NCBI GenBank assembly: GCA_016722945.1
Contig: JAEQMT010000010.1
Coordinates: 389,765-453,764 of the forward strand
From: Desulfofustis sp. PB-SRB1
GTDB lineage: Bacteria > Desulfobacterota > Desulfobulbia > Desulfobulbales > Desulfocapsaceae
Reading direction: 5' to 3'
DNA length: 64,000 nucleotides
Each line of letters opens with the position of its first letter. Positions within the stretch are counted from its first letter, which is position 1. Made by a program: the position numbers and the translations under genes. The notes beneath the pieces are model-generated. The model was not told the origin of the DNA, did no database searches, and worked only from the letters and a program-made list of their open reading frames with translations. This document shows, in pieces, positions 1-10,093 of this stretch.

Positions 1-1206
1 CTGGAGCTGCTCTTCTCCGAGAACCGGCTTCTCGAGCATCAGCGGCTGGAACAGCGCACCATGTTTGATCTGGAAATGATGCAGGAACTGGGCTATTGTA
101 ACGGCATCGAAAATTACAGCCGTCACCTGACCGGCAAGGCGCCGGGCATGCCGCCTCCCAACCTGCTCGATTATTTTCCCGATGATTACCTGCTCTTTAT
201 CGATGAGAGTCATATCGGCGTCCCCCAGCTCAACGGGATGTACAACGGTGATCGCTCCCGCAAACAGACCCTGGTGAATTACGGTTTTCGGCTACCCTCG
301 GCGCTGGACAACCGGCCGCTGCGGTTCGATGAATTTGAGCAGCGTATCAATCAGGTGGTATACGTCTCGGCAACGCCCGGCCCCTATGAGCTGGAAAAGG
401 CCGATGGGCGTATCGTCGAGCAGGTGATCCGGCCCACCGGGCTGGTGGACCCGCGGATCGAGGTGCGGCCGGCGTCCAACCAGGTGGATGATCTGCTCCA
501 TGAGATCAGGGTAAGAACGGAGCGCGACGAGGCGGTGCTGGTGACGACGCTCACCAAACGCATGGCGGAAGATCTGACCGAGTATTATGAAAGCCTTGGC
601 GTCAAGGTCCGCTACCTCCACTCAGATATCAAGACCCTGGAGCGGGTTGAACTGGTTCGGGATCTGCGAAACGGTGAGTTCAACGTGCTCATCGGCATCA
701 ATCTGCTGCGTGAGGGGCTCGATATTCCCGAGGTGTCACTGGTGGCCGTGCTCGATGCCGACAAGGAAGGGTTTTTGCGCTCGGAGCGCTCCCTTATCCA
801 GACCTGCGGCCGGGCCGCCCGCAATGTCGGGGGCATGGTGATCATGTATGCCGATGAAATCACCGGCTCCATGCAGCGTACCATCGATGAAACCGAGCGG
901 CGGCGAACCCTGCAGGAGCAATTCAACAGGGAACACGGGGTAGTGCCGCAGACGGTCAATTCCCCGGTCAAGGATACCCTGCGCCGCTACCTCAAAGATG
1001 TCGGCTACCAGTTCAAGGATGAGGAAGCGGTCCCGATTGTCGCCGAGATCGAGCAGCAGTACGGCTCGGTGGCCGAACTGGAAAAAGCCATCAAGAAACT
1101 TGAGAAAGAGATGCACGCCGCTGCCCGGGAGCTGGCCTTTGAACACGCCGCCGAGCTTCGCGACCGAATCAAGGCGATGCGGAGGCTGGAGATCGAACTG
1201 GGATGA
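1..1206 (+). CDS. uvrB: Excinuclease ABC subunit B, 5'-truncated by window edge
   Basis: UvrB is the damage-verifying ATPase of the cytoplasmic UvrABC nucleotide excision repair complex. The frame is open from base 1, so the start lies outside the window and only about 400 C-terminal residues are visible, against roughly 670 in the family. They contain the Walker B-type segment FIDESH near residue 67, SATPG near 123, the helicase C-terminal domain with [14 protein letters not shown] and the motif VI stretch QTCGRAARN, and a final UVR domain ([15 protein letters not shown]) used to contact UvrC. The stop codon overlaps the start of the next gene in an ATGA, suggesting co-transcription. Identification is secure. 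Confidence 0.97.
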   Translation: MELLFSENRLLEHQRLEQRTMFDLEMMQELGYCNGIENYSRHLTGKAPGMPPPNLLDYFPDDYLLFIDESHIGVPQLNGMYNGDRSRKQTLVNYGFRLPSALDNRPLRFDEFEQRINQVVYVSATPGPYELEKADGRIVEQVIRPTGLVDPRIEVRPASNQVDDLLHEIRVRTERDEAVLVTTLTKRMAEDLTEYYESLGVKVRYLHSDIKTLERVELVRDLRNGEFNVLIGINLLREGLDIPEVSLVAVLDADKEGFLRSERSLIQTCGRAARNVGGMVIMYADEITGSMQRTIDETERRRTLQEQFNREHGVVPQTVNSPVKDTLRRYLKDVGYQFKDEEAVPIVAEIEQQYGSVAELEKAIKKLEKEMHAAARELAFEHAAELRDRIKAMRRLEIELG

Positions 1207-1877
1207 AGCACGGCGGGCTCAGTCACCGGATAGCCATTGGCGTGGTGCCGTTGGTCATGGCCTGGCTGATGCGGGCATGGTTTGTTACCTGTCGCGTCAC
1301 CGAACATGGCGGTGAGCATCGCCCCCGTATCGAGGCCTCCGGCAATCCGGCGATTGCCCTGTTCTGGCACTACAGCCTGGTGTATGTGTTTTACTATCTG
1401 CGTCGTTATTCGGCGGCTGTTTTAGTGAGTGCCAGCGAGGATGGTGATTATATCGCCGAACTGGCCCACCATCTTGATTTCGAGACCGTGCGCGGATCGC
1501 GCAATCGTGGCGGTCTAAGCGCCCTCAGGGGGCTGATTCGCGTCATGCGGAGTGGCAAGCATGCGGGTATCGTGGCCGACGGCTCGCAGGGGCCGCCTCG
1601 AATCCTGCAGGCCGGCGCGGTAATGCTGGCCTCCCAAACCGGGGCGCCGATTGTGCCCATGGCGTGGTCGGCCTCGCGCTGTCTGGTCTTTTCATCCTGG
1701 GATCGAACCGCCATCCCCCTGCCGTTTTCCCGTATATCGTTTTTCTTCGGTGAACCACTTTTTGTACCGCCCAATCTCGACGCCGAGGGCATCGAGCAAT
1801 ACCGCATTACCATCGAACATGCCCTCAATACCCTATACGAAGAGGCATGGCGAGAGCAGGGCAAAGAAGCTCATTAG
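1203..1877 (+). CDS. DUF374 lysophospholipid acyltransferase-like protein
   Basis: A 224-residue member of the DUF374/LPLAT group, which resembles the acyltransferases that add acyl chains to lipid A or lysophospholipids at the inner membrane. Visible signs are a hydrophobic N-terminal segment (about residues 8-28), the FWHYSLVYV stretch that stands where the HX4D motif region falls in this group, GSRNRGG, and the VADGSQGP segment in the middle. It starts in an ATGA overlap with uvrB. Its last 4 bases overlap the convergent nitroreductase gene. The exact acyl donor and acceptor cannot be read from sequence. Confidence 0.85.
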   Translation: MKHGGLSHRIAIGVVPLVMAWLMRAWFVTCRVTEHGGEHRPRIEASGNPAIALFWHYSLVYVFYYLRRYSAAVLVSASEDGDYIAELAHHLDFETVRGSRNRGGLSALRGLIRVMRSGKHAGIVADGSQGPPRILQAGAVMLASQTGAPIVPMAWSASRCLVFSSWDRTAIPLPFSRISFFFGEPLFVPPNLDAEGIEQYRITIEHALNTLYEEAWREQGKEAH

Positions 1878-2452
1878 AGGGAGATGATGATATCGTCAAG
1901 CGACCGCTTCGGCACATGATGGGTCTGCTTTTCATCACGCCAATAGCGGATATCGTTGTTACTGATTGTTTCGATGACCACCGTTTCGACCGGATATCCC
2001 AGAGCGATCACCAGACTCAGTTCCTGGTGCTCCGCCAGGGTGAACAGTCCCGCCAGTTTTGCTGAAAAGGCGCCGATACGGCAGCCGCCGATATTGTTCT
2101 CCATGGCGGCAAGCAGCATATTCTGGGTGGCGATGCCCAGGTCGAACTGGGCCTCCTGGTCGTTTCCTTTAAGCCACAATCGGTTGAGCACACAGAGGAT
2201 ATAGGCGGATGGGCGCTCACCCTCAACGGGTCCCGGCCAGTCGCTGAGATATCCGGCCCAGCCCAGATAGGGAAAAATATCGGCACAGCGGTGCGGATCG
2301 GTGACGATACCGTATTGCCACGGCTGGCAGTTGCGGGCCGAGCCGCCCAGACGAGCGCACTCGATACAGTGGCGCAGAATGGCACCATCGAGGGGCCGGT
2401 CTTGTTTGAAACGGCGAAAGGATCTGGTTTTTACAATGATTTCTTTCATCAT
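1874..2452 (-). CDS. Nitroreductase family protein
   Basis: A 192-residue FMN-dependent nitroreductase-type protein. The N-terminal TRSFRRF (residues 9-15) is the usual phosphate-binding RSxRxF motif for FMN, followed by an ARLGGSARNCQPWQ segment matching the SxxNxQPW region, and a C-terminal ALGYPVE. Members reduce nitro compounds, quinones or flavins with NAD(P)H; the physiological substrate here is unknown. It sits 9 bp downstream of the DUF748 gene on the same strand and may be co-transcribed with it. The 3' end overlaps the convergent acyltransferase gene by 4 bp. Confidence 0.88.
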   Translation of the reverse strand: MMKEIIVKTRSFRRFKQDRPLDGAILRHCIECARLGGSARNCQPWQYGIVTDPHRCADIFPYLGWAGYLSDWPGPVEGERPSAYILCVLNRLWLKGNDQEAQFDLGIATQNMLLAAMENNIGGCRIGAFSAKLAGLFTLAEHQELSLVIALGYPVETVVIETISNNDIRYWRDEKQTHHVPKRSLDDIIISL

Positions 2453-2461
2453 GAGTACCTC

Positions 2462-5400
2462 CTATCCTTTGTCGGTGGATGGCACATCCTGTCCATCAGC
2501 ATTGTTGGTTTGCTCGTCACCAAAGCGGTCGGCAATGGTGATGTCGGCAGTTGTTCTCCCGTTATCCTCTAAGACCCGTTCAGCCGCACTCTCGTCGGTG
2601 ATGGTGAGTTGGCCGGCGGGAACGTTCAGATCACTGTTCAGATAACGGTAAATCTCCGCCTCGCGCTGATCTGCCAGAGATTCCAGCATATCGGGCTGCA
2701 CCTCCACCACCCTGGGCAGCAGGGGGGCAAAATCATCCAGCGGCGGGATATCCTGCTCCTCGACAGCACCGCCGGTGGAGTTGCTGTCAAGCTCGCGGCG
2801 CACCCGTTCAAGCTCCTGGCGCTGCTGCCATTGTCTGAGCCGTTGCTCGTTTTCCGCGGCAACCCGCTCTTCTTCCTGGCTGGTAAGCTGCGCAAGCAGG
2901 GCCGATCCATCGGCGGCGTCATCGGCGTAACCTGCGATCCGAACCTTGATCATTGGATGGGCGGCGAGAAACTCGGCAAACCGACCCAGCCGGGAAACAG
3001 CATGTTCATCCAGAACGAAAGAGCCGGGGGCAAAGGTGATTGTGGGGTTTTCAACGAGGTCACTGAACTCCTGGCCGGCCATCAGCAGCGGATCGATACT
3101 GGCCTTGACCAGGGCGGTGTTGAAATCGCTGAATGCTTCATCCAGCAGCGGCCTGGTAAGCTGCTCTCCGGTTCGAGTGATCGTTACGGCAAGCTCGTTG
3201 TTCTCGCCGGTGAGCATGGCCAGCGCCAGTGCCGCCGAGGTGTTCGGCTGAGCGGGACGAAGACCGGTAATGCGCAGCCGGGTGGTGGCGGCGGAATTAT
3301 CCCCCCGCCATCGTGCCTGGTGGTTGACCACGGCGACGGCGTCGGAGGTGTTGAGATCCTTCGTGAATGAAGATATCTGTGCATCGAGCAGGGCAAGCGG
3401 GAGGTTTGCGATGGAAAGCGTTACATCTCCAACCGGTGGGGCGTGCAGAAATGTGGCGCTTCCCTCCACCGCGAAGGGGTAGCCGGCAAGCTCACCGGAT
3501 ACATTGAATTCGGCGGGCGGTTCGATGGATGGGTAGCGCAGCCCGCGCAATTGCGCGTTGATCTTGGCAACAGTGAGTTCAACCGGCGGGGTGAGCCGGG
3601 TGTCGCGATAGGTCATGAAGCCGGAATTGCAGAGGATCTGAGCGATCTCCACCAGAAAAGGCGAGGGGGTCGATTCCGGTTGCCCCGGCCCGGTAAGGGT
3701 GGCGGGAAGCAACAGGCTGCGCAGCACCGAAGAGGCATCGGCCACCGGGTTGCCGCTTTCCTGGTCGAGCTGCCAGGAAAAGCGGGGCTCTTCGATGGTA
3801 ATCACGTTTGCCCTGAGGCTGCGACGGGAGCGCGACCAGTTCAGGCCGCTGAGTTGAACCGTCTGGGCAATCAGCAGTGGGCTCTCTTCACTGCCTATCC
3901 GCACCTCGCGGGCCTGCACTTCACCCTGAAAGTCCTGCTGCGGATACTGGAAATAGCCGTCGGCAAATATGGTCGCCTCACTTGAGACGAAAAGATCGTC
4001 GGCCTCGAACCAGGAGAAGACGTGGGCCGGCTTGAACTCGGCAACGCTGACATTGGCGCCGATCTGCATGGGCGCTATGTGAACACCACCGGTTGCCTTG
4101 ATGGTACCGCCAGCCGTCGTTCGTGCTGAAAAGGCAAAATTGTCCTGCTGGAGTTCCTGCAGGGCCAGGCGGTTTGCCTGAAAGCTCACCTCTCTTAAAT
4201 CCACCAGCGACGGGCCGCCGGCTGTTTCGGCAATGGTGATTGAGCCGGAAAAATCGAGACCGTGGATGATGTGGCGCTCCGTGGGATCGGCAAAAAATTG
4301 CGAAATGCGAAGCAGGGTGTCGCGGTTAGTGGAAACAGTGCTGTTGGCAAGAAATACATTGCCCAGATCGACGACCCCGTTGAGTCTGCTCACTGGCTCA
4401 GACCTCAGATTAGGGGTGGAGAACCACACCTGATCATCATGTTTGATGCGCAGATCCCGCACGGTAACGGCGGCATTGGTCAAACCATAGTCGAGTAGCC
4501 GGTCATTTTCCGCCCCCATGAGCACGAACAGCCCGGTGAGGTCGCCACTGCCCGAAACATCAAGCCCGGCGATGCCCAGCAGACCGGCAACGGTGGCGGC
4601 GGGAATATCGGTGACCTGCAGATTGCCTCCCGGCATATTGGTTTCATTAAAATTTCCCTGCCAGGTGAATCGTGCGTCTGACGCCTCATGGGTGCCGCTG
4701 ATCCGAAAAGAGCCGTTTTCCCCTTGCCCTGGCTGGTTGCTGAAATCTCTGAGGCTGACCTGCAGATCGGTGAGCAGGGGAGGGCGCCCGTTTTCCTCAC
4801 CGCTGTGTTGTTGGTAGCTGCCGCCGTCGGCGATAAAGAGTCGCACCGACATATTCGGAATGGCGCCATGCTTCTCATCGTCTTGTTTGAAAAAAAGCGG
4901 GGCAAGCCGGGTCAGAGCGGTCTTGATATCCGCTGAGTAGCCGGTGATGCGCGGCTCACGCAGCAGAACCGACTGCAGCTCGAGGGTCTTGGCAAAGGGA
5001 TGAAAGGTTCCTTCACAGGTAGCCTGCGGGGTCCGCAGCGCCAGGGCCCTGTCGGCGGCCTGCATGTCAATGTCGTTGATCGTCAGGGAGAACTCCACCC
5101 GCACCCGCTCACCTTGCGATTGGTACGGGGCAAAAAACAGTTTCACCAACCCGTCCACCTTCCCACTGGTTACGGTAACCGGCATCGTGAAGGGGAGGTA
5201 ATCCATGTAAAGGGCGATATCAAAATCGTCGAGATCCAGACTCAGTTGGGTGCCCCGCTCTGTCTGGCCGGCGGTGCCCAGCACCGCTTCGCCGGTGAGT
5301 ACGAAGGGGGCGCCGTTGATGGTAGCGGAAAAGCGGGGATGAATATAGGAATCGACGGCAAAGGGGAAATTTGAGATAACCGGCAGGGAAAGATCGATGT

Positions 5401-6046
5401 TTTCGATGCGGTGTGAGGTACCGGTACTCTGGTCATCGATGAGCAGCCGTGAATTGGTGAGCCGGATGTTGTTTATGGAAAACAAAAAAGGCAGTTCGGC
5501 AAAATCGATGATATCGGAACGGCCGGGCGTCCGCCGCTCGCCGAGCAGGTAGGAGATATTGTACGACTTGTCCGGCAACCGGGTGAGGGCGCCATCAAGG
5601 GAGTCGATCTCCAGGGAGCGCAGGACGAAATCGCGGCGCAGCAGGGAGATGAAATCGACATCGGTGTGAAAAGAGGCAAGAGTCAGGATGCGTTCCGCCG
5701 GTCGCTCGTTGTAAAGCGTGTTGACCGCAAGATTGTCAAGAGTGAGAGTGAAGGAAAAAGGATTGAAGCGGGCCTGCTCAACCGTGGTATGGATACCAAT
5801 GCGTTTCTCAAGATATCCGGGCAGATAATTCTTGATCAGATAGGGTACCAGAAAAAAACCGAACGCCGCGTACAGACCCACCGCAACTGCCGTCGCTGCG
5901 ATCCATTTCCATGAAATTCCGAATCCTCCTCTTTTTGCGGCGGGAGGCGGCGGCTTGACGGGCTGGTGCCGTGCCGCCTTCGTTTTTTTCGGGGGCGCGG
6001 TTTTTATCGTGATCGAGCCGAATAGATCTTTTGATTGCTCACTCAT
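2462..6046 (-). CDS. DUF748 / AsmA-like envelope protein with C-terminal OmpA-like region
   Basis: A 1194-residue protein. Residues 1-45 are a proline- and lysine-rich cytoplasmic tail, residues about 48-70 form a single membrane anchor, and the rest is a long periplasmic beta-rich region with repeated NIRLTNSRL and VDLREVSF-like stretches typical of DUF748 and related AsmA-type proteins. Near residue 1010 the sequence ITFAPGSFVLDEHAV...VRIAGYADD resembles an OmpA-type peptidoglycan-binding domain. Proteins of this general class are thought to bridge or move lipids across the envelope, but no function is proven for DUF748 itself. A highly charged, Glu/Gln-rich segment follows the OmpA-like part. 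Start ATG gives the conventional cytoplasmic tail plus anchor. Confidence 0.85.
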   Translation of the reverse strand: MSEQSKDLFGSITIKTAPPKKTKAARHQPVKPPPPAAKRGGFGISWKWIAATAVAVGLYAAFGFFLVPYLIKNYLPGYLEKRIGIHTTVEQARFNPFSFTLTLDNLAVNTLYNERPAERILTLASFHTDVDFISLLRRDFVLRSLEIDSLDGALTRLPDKSYNISYLLGERRTPGRSDIIDFAELPFLFSINNIRLTNSRLLIDDQSTGTSHRIENIDLSLPVISNFPFAVDSYIHPRFSATINGAPFVLTGEAVLGTAGQTERGTQLSLDLDDFDIALYMDYLPFTMPVTVTSGKVDGLVKLFFAPYQSQGERVRVEFSLTINDIDMQAADRALALRTPQATCEGTFHPFAKTLELQSVLLREPRITGYSADIKTALTRLAPLFFKQDDEKHGAIPNMSVRLFIADGGSYQQHSGEENGRPPLLTDLQVSLRDFSNQPGQGENGSFRISGTHEASDARFTWQGNFNETNMPGGNLQVTDIPAATVAGLLGIAGLDVSGSGDLTGLFVLMGAENDRLLDYGLTNAAVTVRDLRIKHDDQVWFSTPNLRSEPVSRLNGVVDLGNVFLANSTVSTNRDTLLRISQFFADPTERHIIHGLDFSGSITIAETAGGPSLVDLREVSFQANRLALQELQQDNFAFSARTTAGGTIKATGGVHIAPMQIGANVSVAEFKPAHVFSWFEADDLFVSSEATIFADGYFQYPQQDFQGEVQAREVRIGSEESPLLIAQTVQLSGLNWSRSRRSLRANVITIEEPRFSWQLDQESGNPVADASSVLRSLLLPATLTGPGQPESTPSPFLVEIAQILCNSGFMTYRDTRLTPPVELTVAKINAQLRGLRYPSIEPPAEFNVSGELAGYPFAVEGSATFLHAPPVGDVTLSIANLPLALLDAQISSFTKDLNTSDAVAVVNHQARWRGDNSAATTRLRITGLRPAQPNTSAALALAMLTGENNELAVTITRTGEQLTRPLLDEAFSDFNTALVKASIDPLLMAGQEFSDLVENPTITFAPGSFVLDEHAVSRLGRFAEFLAAHPMIKVRIAGYADDAADGSALLAQLTSQEEERVAAENEQRLRQWQQRQELERVRRELDSNSTGGAVEEQDIPPLDDFAPLLPRVVEVQPDMLESLADQREAEIYRYLNSDLNVPAGQLTITDESAAERVLEDNGRTTADITIADRFGDEQTNNADGQDVPSTDKG

Positions 6047-6087
6047 AGTACAAAATAGCTTGGGGTTTTTGGAGCATTACCATTAGT

Positions 6088-6248
6088 GATGAAGTCGTAA
6101 AAACTTTGAAATTGCTTCCTAACGTCATTCCCGCCCTCGATTACACCCTTTAAGGGCAGGCTTCAGCGGGAATCCAGTAATTTCAAATAATTATGGATAT
6201 AGGATTAGCTCCACCATAACGGTAATAGGGGTTTTTACGATTCCATCA
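6088..6248 (+). repeat. Dispersed inverted-repeat element, copy 1 (long form)
   Basis: About 161 bp. It opens with GATGAAGTCGTAAAAAC and closes with GGTTTTTACGATTCCATC, which are imperfect terminal inverted repeats. The core has GTCATTCCCGCC, a variable CTCGATTACACCC.. segment, and GCGGGAATCCAGTAATTTC. It has no coding capacity, like the other copies in the window. Confidence 0.85.
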
Positions 6249-6363
6249 ATAGCGTTTGAGCAGTATTGTCGCTCCAAACCCTGATTTTTCCTTGTGGGAT
6301 CGGTGGTCAGATATGCCGTGTACACGACTATTTTTCAAGGATAATTGGTAGCTTGCTTATATT

Positions 6364-6499
6364 TGATGGCGTCGTAAAAACCTCAAAATTGCCTGCTGCC
6401 GTCATTCCCGCAAAAGCGGGAATCCAGTAATTTCAATCAGTTCTGGATATCGGATCAGACAATCCATGATGGATGCAGGGATTTTTCCGGCGTCGTCAT
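6364..6499 (+). repeat. Dispersed inverted-repeat element, copy 2 (short form)
   Basis: About 136 bp. The left end TGATGGCGTCGTAAAAACC is a good match to the family, while the right end is partly degraded (TTTTTCCGGCGTCGTCAT). The core carries the compact hairpin GTCATTCCCGCAAAAGCGGGAATCC instead of the long-form spacer. Confidence 0.8.
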
Positions 6500-6613
6500 A
6501 TTTATCCGTTGCGTTAGCACCGGGCCTGCTATAAATAAAGGTTTACCCTTATATCTCATACTCTACCCGATGCCGGGGCGGCACCGCCGTCTTTCGGCTC
6601 AAAAGGCCATACG

Positions 6614-7408
6614 ATGTTTGAATTTGATAAGATTGTACGCTGGCAGGATGTGCTGGACATTGTCCTGGTGGCGATTCTTTTTTATCAGCTCATCAACATT
6701 ATCCGCGGCACCCGCTCAGTGCAGATGGTGCTTGGCCTGATTGTCCTGGTGGGCGTCTATTTTCTCGCCTCCATACTGGATCTCGCTACCCTGCTGTGGT
6801 TGCTGCAGACCTTTCTCGGCTCGCTCTTTCTGATTATCATTATCGTCTTTCAGGACGATATCCGCCGGGCCCTCACCCAGGTGGGCAAATCGCCCTTTCA
6901 GAGATCGGTGAGTATCATCGAAAAAGACCTCGATGAGATCACCCGTGCCGCTTACTATCTCGCCAAGCGAAGAATTGGTGCGCTCATTGTTATCGAGCGT
7001 GAAACCGGTTTGAAGAATTACGTGGACTCGGGTTTTGCCGTGGATGGTCTGGTGACCAAGGAGATGCTGGTGTCGATCTTCATGCCGGTCTCACCGCTGC
7101 ATGACGGCGGGGTGATCATCAGCAAGGGGCGGATCAACACGGCCGGCGCCATTTTGCCGCTGACCAAAAGCCCGTATCTCGACAAGAGCTACGGTACCAG
7201 GCACCGCGCCGCCGTCGGTCTTTCCGAGCAGACCGATGCGGTTATTGTGGTGGTCTCCGAGGAGACTCAGATCGTCTCGGTGGCCCAGCGCGGCGTTCTA
7301 TTGAACATGGGCGATGAGGCGATGCTCACCGACAAATTAAGCAGTGTGTTTATCAGCAGCGAACCGATCAGCCGGCCGCGCTGGCTGAAATGGGTGAACA
7401 GGACGTGA
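6614..7408 (+). CDS. cdaA: Membrane diadenylate cyclase CdaA
   Basis: CdaA converts two ATP to the second messenger c-di-AMP at the inner membrane. The 264-residue protein has three N-terminal membrane helices (about residues 12-32, 38-56, 62-80) and a DAC domain. The domain carries SPLHDGGVII near residue 160 and GTRHRAAVG near 196, the two nucleotide-binding motifs. The first motif is usually written DGA; here it reads DGG, keeping the catalytic Asp. It heads a cdaA-ybbR-glmM operon, the standard arrangement in which the YbbR protein and GlmM modulate the cyclase. Start ATG follows a weak AAAAGG. Family assignment is firm; activity is inferred. Confidence 0.93.
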   Translation: MFEFDKIVRWQDVLDIVLVAILFYQLINIIRGTRSVQMVLGLIVLVGVYFLASILDLATLLWLLQTFLGSLFLIIIIVFQDDIRRALTQVGKSPFQRSVSIIEKDLDEITRAAYYLAKRRIGALIVIERETGLKNYVDSGFAVDGLVTKEMLVSIFMPVSPLHDGGVIISKGRINTAGAILPLTKSPYLDKSYGTRHRAAVGLSEQTDAVIVVVSEETQIVSVAQRGVLLNMGDEAMLTDKLSSVFISSEPISRPRWLKWVNRT

Positions 7409-8340
7409 AACAGCTCAGTATCTCATATTGGCGACGGTTTTTCACCGAGGAGTGGGTGCCGGTGCTGATTTCGCTGTGCGCCGCCGTACTGGTCTGGTAT
7501 TTCGTGGGTGGTGAAGACTCGGTGGACACCTCCATCATGGTGCCGGTGGAGGTCATCAATCTTCCCCGCGACCTGGTCATTTCCAACCAGTTCAAGAAAG
7601 AGATCGAGGTCACCCTGAACGGGCCGCGCTCGCTCATCAATGAGCTGCAGAGTCGTGGTATCCGCAGGCAGATCGATCTTTCCCAGGCCGCTCCCGGCAC
7701 CTCCGTCATCACCAATGAGCCGGAGTCCATTTCAGTGCCGCGTGGGGTCACGGTACTGCGTGTCCAGCCTGCATCGATTATTTTGTCCATCGACAAACTG
7801 ATCCAGAAAACCTTTCCCATCAACCCGGTCACGGCAGGGGTGCCACGGGCCGGCTATATTCTCCGGGGCTTACGCATGGATCCGGCCGAGATCACCATTA
7901 CCGGCCCGATAACAGTGTTGTCCCAGTATGAGGTGCTCCGTACCGAAGTGATCGACATCAACGGTCTTGACCGGAACGAGGAGCGGCAGGTGCCGCTGGA
8001 TCTTGAACCGGCCTTCGTCGATTTGATCGGCCAGACCAAGATCACCGCCCAGGTGCAGGTGGAGCTGGAGACCTCGCCGCGCGAATTTACCCTGCCCCTG
8101 AACGTTCAGAACCAGCCCTGGCTGCCCGCCGAAGTTCGGGTAATTGCGGCAGTACCAGGCACGGTGGCGGATCGCTACGATAACCTGGCGGAACTGTTCG
8201 AGGCGAGAATCAGCTGGGATGAAGAGGGGAAACGCGGCGTTATCCAGATCGTCCCGCTGGTGGAGCTGGAGTATCCGCTGGAGATCATCCAGGTTGATCC
8301 GGAAGTGGTTGTCAGACCGGAACCACCCGAGGGTCGATAA
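7390..8340 (+). CDS. ybbR: YbbR/CdaR domain protein
   Basis: A 316-residue membrane-anchored protein with one N-terminal helix (about residues 22-40) followed by repeated YbbR domains outside the membrane; the units can be seen in recurring stretches such as VEVTLNGPRSLI and AEITITGPITVL. In other bacteria CdaR binds and tunes CdaA. The ATG used here lies 19 bp inside cdaA. A GTG at 7405, in a GTGA overlap with the cdaA stop codon, would give a protein five residues shorter and is an equally plausible start. glmM follows after 4 bp. Confidence 0.9.
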   Translation: MGEQDVKQLSISYWRRFFTEEWVPVLISLCAAVLVWYFVGGEDSVDTSIMVPVEVINLPRDLVISNQFKKEIEVTLNGPRSLINELQSRGIRRQIDLSQAAPGTSVITNEPESISVPRGVTVLRVQPASIILSIDKLIQKTFPINPVTAGVPRAGYILRGLRMDPAEITITGPITVLSQYEVLRTEVIDINGLDRNEERQVPLDLEPAFVDLIGQTKITAQVQVELETSPREFTLPLNVQNQPWLPAEVRVIAAVPGTVADRYDNLAELFEARISWDEEGKRGVIQIVPLVELEYPLEIIQVDPEVVVRPEPPEGR

Positions 8341-8344
8341 ATAG

Positions 8345-9697
8345 ATGCGAACCCTGTTCGGCACCGACGGCATCCGCGGTGAAGCCAACACCCACCCGAT
8401 GACCACCGAAATCGCCATGCAGGTGGGCCGCGCCATCGCCTTTATCGTCAGGGAAAACTCCCATGGCCACGGTATCGTCATCGGCAAGGACACCAGGCTG
8501 TCGTGCTACATGCTGGAAAATGCCCTGGCCGCCGGGATCTGCTCCATGGGCGTGGACGTGATGCTGGTGGGTCCCCTGCCCACCCCCGGGATTTCCTTTA
8601 TCACCACCTCCATGCGGGCCGATGCGGGGGTGGTGATCTCCGCCTCGCACAACCCGTTTCAGGATAACGGTATCAAGATATTTTCCGGCGACGGGTTCAA
8701 ACTTGCCGATGAGCTGGAGCAGGAAATTGAAGACCTCATCTTCTCCCAGAAGATGGAGGTGCTTCGCCCGGTGGCCGGCGATATCGGCAAGGCGCGGCGC
8801 ATCGAGGATTCAAAGGGGCGCTACATCGTGTTTCTGAAACACGCCTTTCCCAGACAGTTCAGCCTGGATGATTTTCACGTGGTGGTGGATTGCGCCCATG
8901 GCGCCACCTACGGGGTCGCGCCGCACGTCTTCGAGGAACTGGGCGCCCGGGTGAGCGCCCTTAACGTGCATCCCGACGGCACCAACATCAATCGCCGCTG
9001 CGGCGCCCTGCACCCCGAAGAAATGGCGCGTACCGTGCGTGATGAGGGGGCCGATCTGGGCCTCGCCTTCGATGGTGACGGCGATCGTCTGATCGTCTGC
9101 GACGAAAAGGGGCAGATCGTCGACGGCGACTGCATTATGGCCATTTGTGCCCGAGAACTGATGGGCCGGGGCAGCCTCAGGAAAAAGACCCTGGTTGCCA
9201 CGGTCATGTCCAATATGGGGCTGGAAATCGCCATAGAGTCCATGGGCGGCGCCCTGGTGCGGACCCCGGTGGGGGATCGCCACGTGGTCGAGCACATGCG
9301 CACCCATGGCTACAACTTTGGCGGCGAGCAGTCGGGCCATCTGATCTTTCTCGATCATATCACCACCGGCGACGGCATTCTCGCCGGCCTGCAACTGCTG
9401 GCCATTATGTGTCGGCGGCAGCAGCCGCTCTCCGAGTTGGCAACGATCATGGAGCGTTTTCCACAGGTATTGAAAAACGTACGCACCAGAACCAGGATGA
9501 GTGTGGAGGAAATCCCCACTTTCAGCGCCACCGTCCGAAAACTGGAAGAAAAGCTCAACGGCGCCGGCCGCATCCTGGTGCGTCCCTCCGGCACCGAACC
9601 GGTCATCCGGGTGATGGTGGAGGGCCAGGACGAAAACACCATCAACGAAATGGCCGACGAACTCTGCGAACTTATCGCCATCGCCGACCGGATGTAA
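8345..9697 (+). CDS. glmM: Phosphoglucosamine mutase
   Basis: GlmM interconverts glucosamine-6-phosphate and glucosamine-1-phosphate, feeding UDP-GlcNAc for peptidoglycan and lipopolysaccharide. The 450-residue length is normal. The N-terminus [11 protein letters not shown], the phosphoserine loop SASHNP (about residue 100), the metal-binding loop AFDGDGDR (about 241), the sugar-binding loop GGEQSGH (about 326) and the C-terminal phosphate loop [12 protein letters not shown] are all present. It is the third gene of the c-di-AMP operon, and GlmM is a known inhibitor of CdaA in Firmicutes; whether that holds here is inference. Confidence 0.97.
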   Translation: MRTLFGTDGIRGEANTHPMTTEIAMQVGRAIAFIVRENSHGHGIVIGKDTRLSCYMLENALAAGICSMGVDVMLVGPLPTPGISFITTSMRADAGVVISASHNPFQDNGIKIFSGDGFKLADELEQEIEDLIFSQKMEVLRPVAGDIGKARRIEDSKGRYIVFLKHAFPRQFSLDDFHVVVDCAHGATYGVAPHVFEELGARVSALNVHPDGTNINRRCGALHPEEMARTVRDEGADLGLAFDGDGDRLIVCDEKGQIVDGDCIMAICARELMGRGSLRKKTLVATVMSNMGLEIAIESMGGALVRTPVGDRHVVEHMRTHGYNFGGEQSGHLIFLDHITTGDGILAGLQLLAIMCRRQQPLSELATIMERFPQVLKNVRTRTRMSVEEIPTFSATVRKLEEKLNGAGRILVRPSGTEPVIRVMVEGQDENTINEMADELCELIAIADRM

Positions 9698-9729
9698 AGA
9701 GAACCGGAATTCCCACCGGGAGTGCCCCC

Positions 9730-9761
9730 GGGAGCGCCGGTCACCAGACCGGCGAAAAACA
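9730..9761 (+). repeat. GGGAG-hairpin repeat, copy 1
   Basis: GGGAGCGCCGGTCACCAG followed by ACCGGCG and an A-rich tail. The stem CGCCGGT/ACCGGCG closes a CACCAG loop. It lies just downstream of glmM and could act as a transcript end, although the tail is AAAAACA and not a T-run on this strand. Confidence 0.7.
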
Positions 9762-9798
9762 AACCCTCAGCCACCGGAAAGCTGCCGTGATCACCCCC

Positions 9799-9829
9799 GG
9801 GAGTGCCGGTCACCAGACCGGCAAAAACA
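9799..9829 (+). repeat. GGGAG-hairpin repeat, copy 2
   Basis: GGGAGTGCCGGTCACCAG followed by ACCGGC and AAAAACA. It is nearly identical to copy 1 and 69 bp downstream of it. The stem is GCCGGT/ACCGGC with a CACCAG loop. Confidence 0.7.
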
Positions 9830-9841
9830 AACCTCAATCAG

Positions 9842-9914
9842 CGGCAAATGCCTGCCGATTCAACGGGAAGTGTTATGAAAATCTCACTGGGAGCCTAGAT
9901 CACCAGATCGACAT
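9842..9914 (+). repeat. GGGAG-hairpin repeat, copy 3, with longer shared unit
   Basis: The hairpin part is GGGAGCCTAGATCACCAG followed by ATCGAC, where only a short GAT/ATC stem remains. The 47 bases before it (AAATGCCTGCCGATTCAACG...) match the sequence before copy 4 at about 11010-11056, so the true repeat unit is about 75 bp. Confidence 0.6.
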
Positions 9915-10093
9915 ACGCCATGCCCACACAGCGGTGATAAGCATAACCACCAGGTAATGATCAACACTTCAGCCCACGAAAAAAGGTGATAGGATACATG
10001 GCTTTGACGCAGTAATTCCAGCTGATGCATGCGAGCCATCTGAGCCACATGGTGACAGTCTTCTTGCCGGCAACCCTGGTTCCTAACGCCAAA

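Larger units (their letters stand above)
6047..6613. other. Gene-free stretch between DUF748 gene and cdaA operon
   Basis: This divergent intergenic region of 567 bases contains two copies of the dispersed inverted-repeat element (6088-6248 and 6364-6499) in the same orientation. The remaining sequence must hold the promoters for both divergent transcripts. No convincing ORF, RNA gene or strong promoter match is visible. Confidence 0.6.
9698..10093. other. Gene-free stretch with hairpin repeats
   Basis: Between glmM and the first toxin-antitoxin pair. It holds three copies of the GGGAG-hairpin repeat in the first 220 bases. The remaining 180 bases before the convergent MNT gene show no gene or clear signal. 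Confidence 0.55.

Noticed and set aside
2609-3370. Long open frame (253 codons) on the plus strand antisense to the DUF748 gene
   Set aside because: It lies wholly inside a clearly coding gene on the other strand, has no recognisable domain and arises from GC-rich codon bias.
9145-9957. Open frame running from glmM through the hairpin repeats
   Set aside because: Out of frame with glmM and extended only because the repeats lack stops; the repeated GSAGHQTG residues are translated hairpins.
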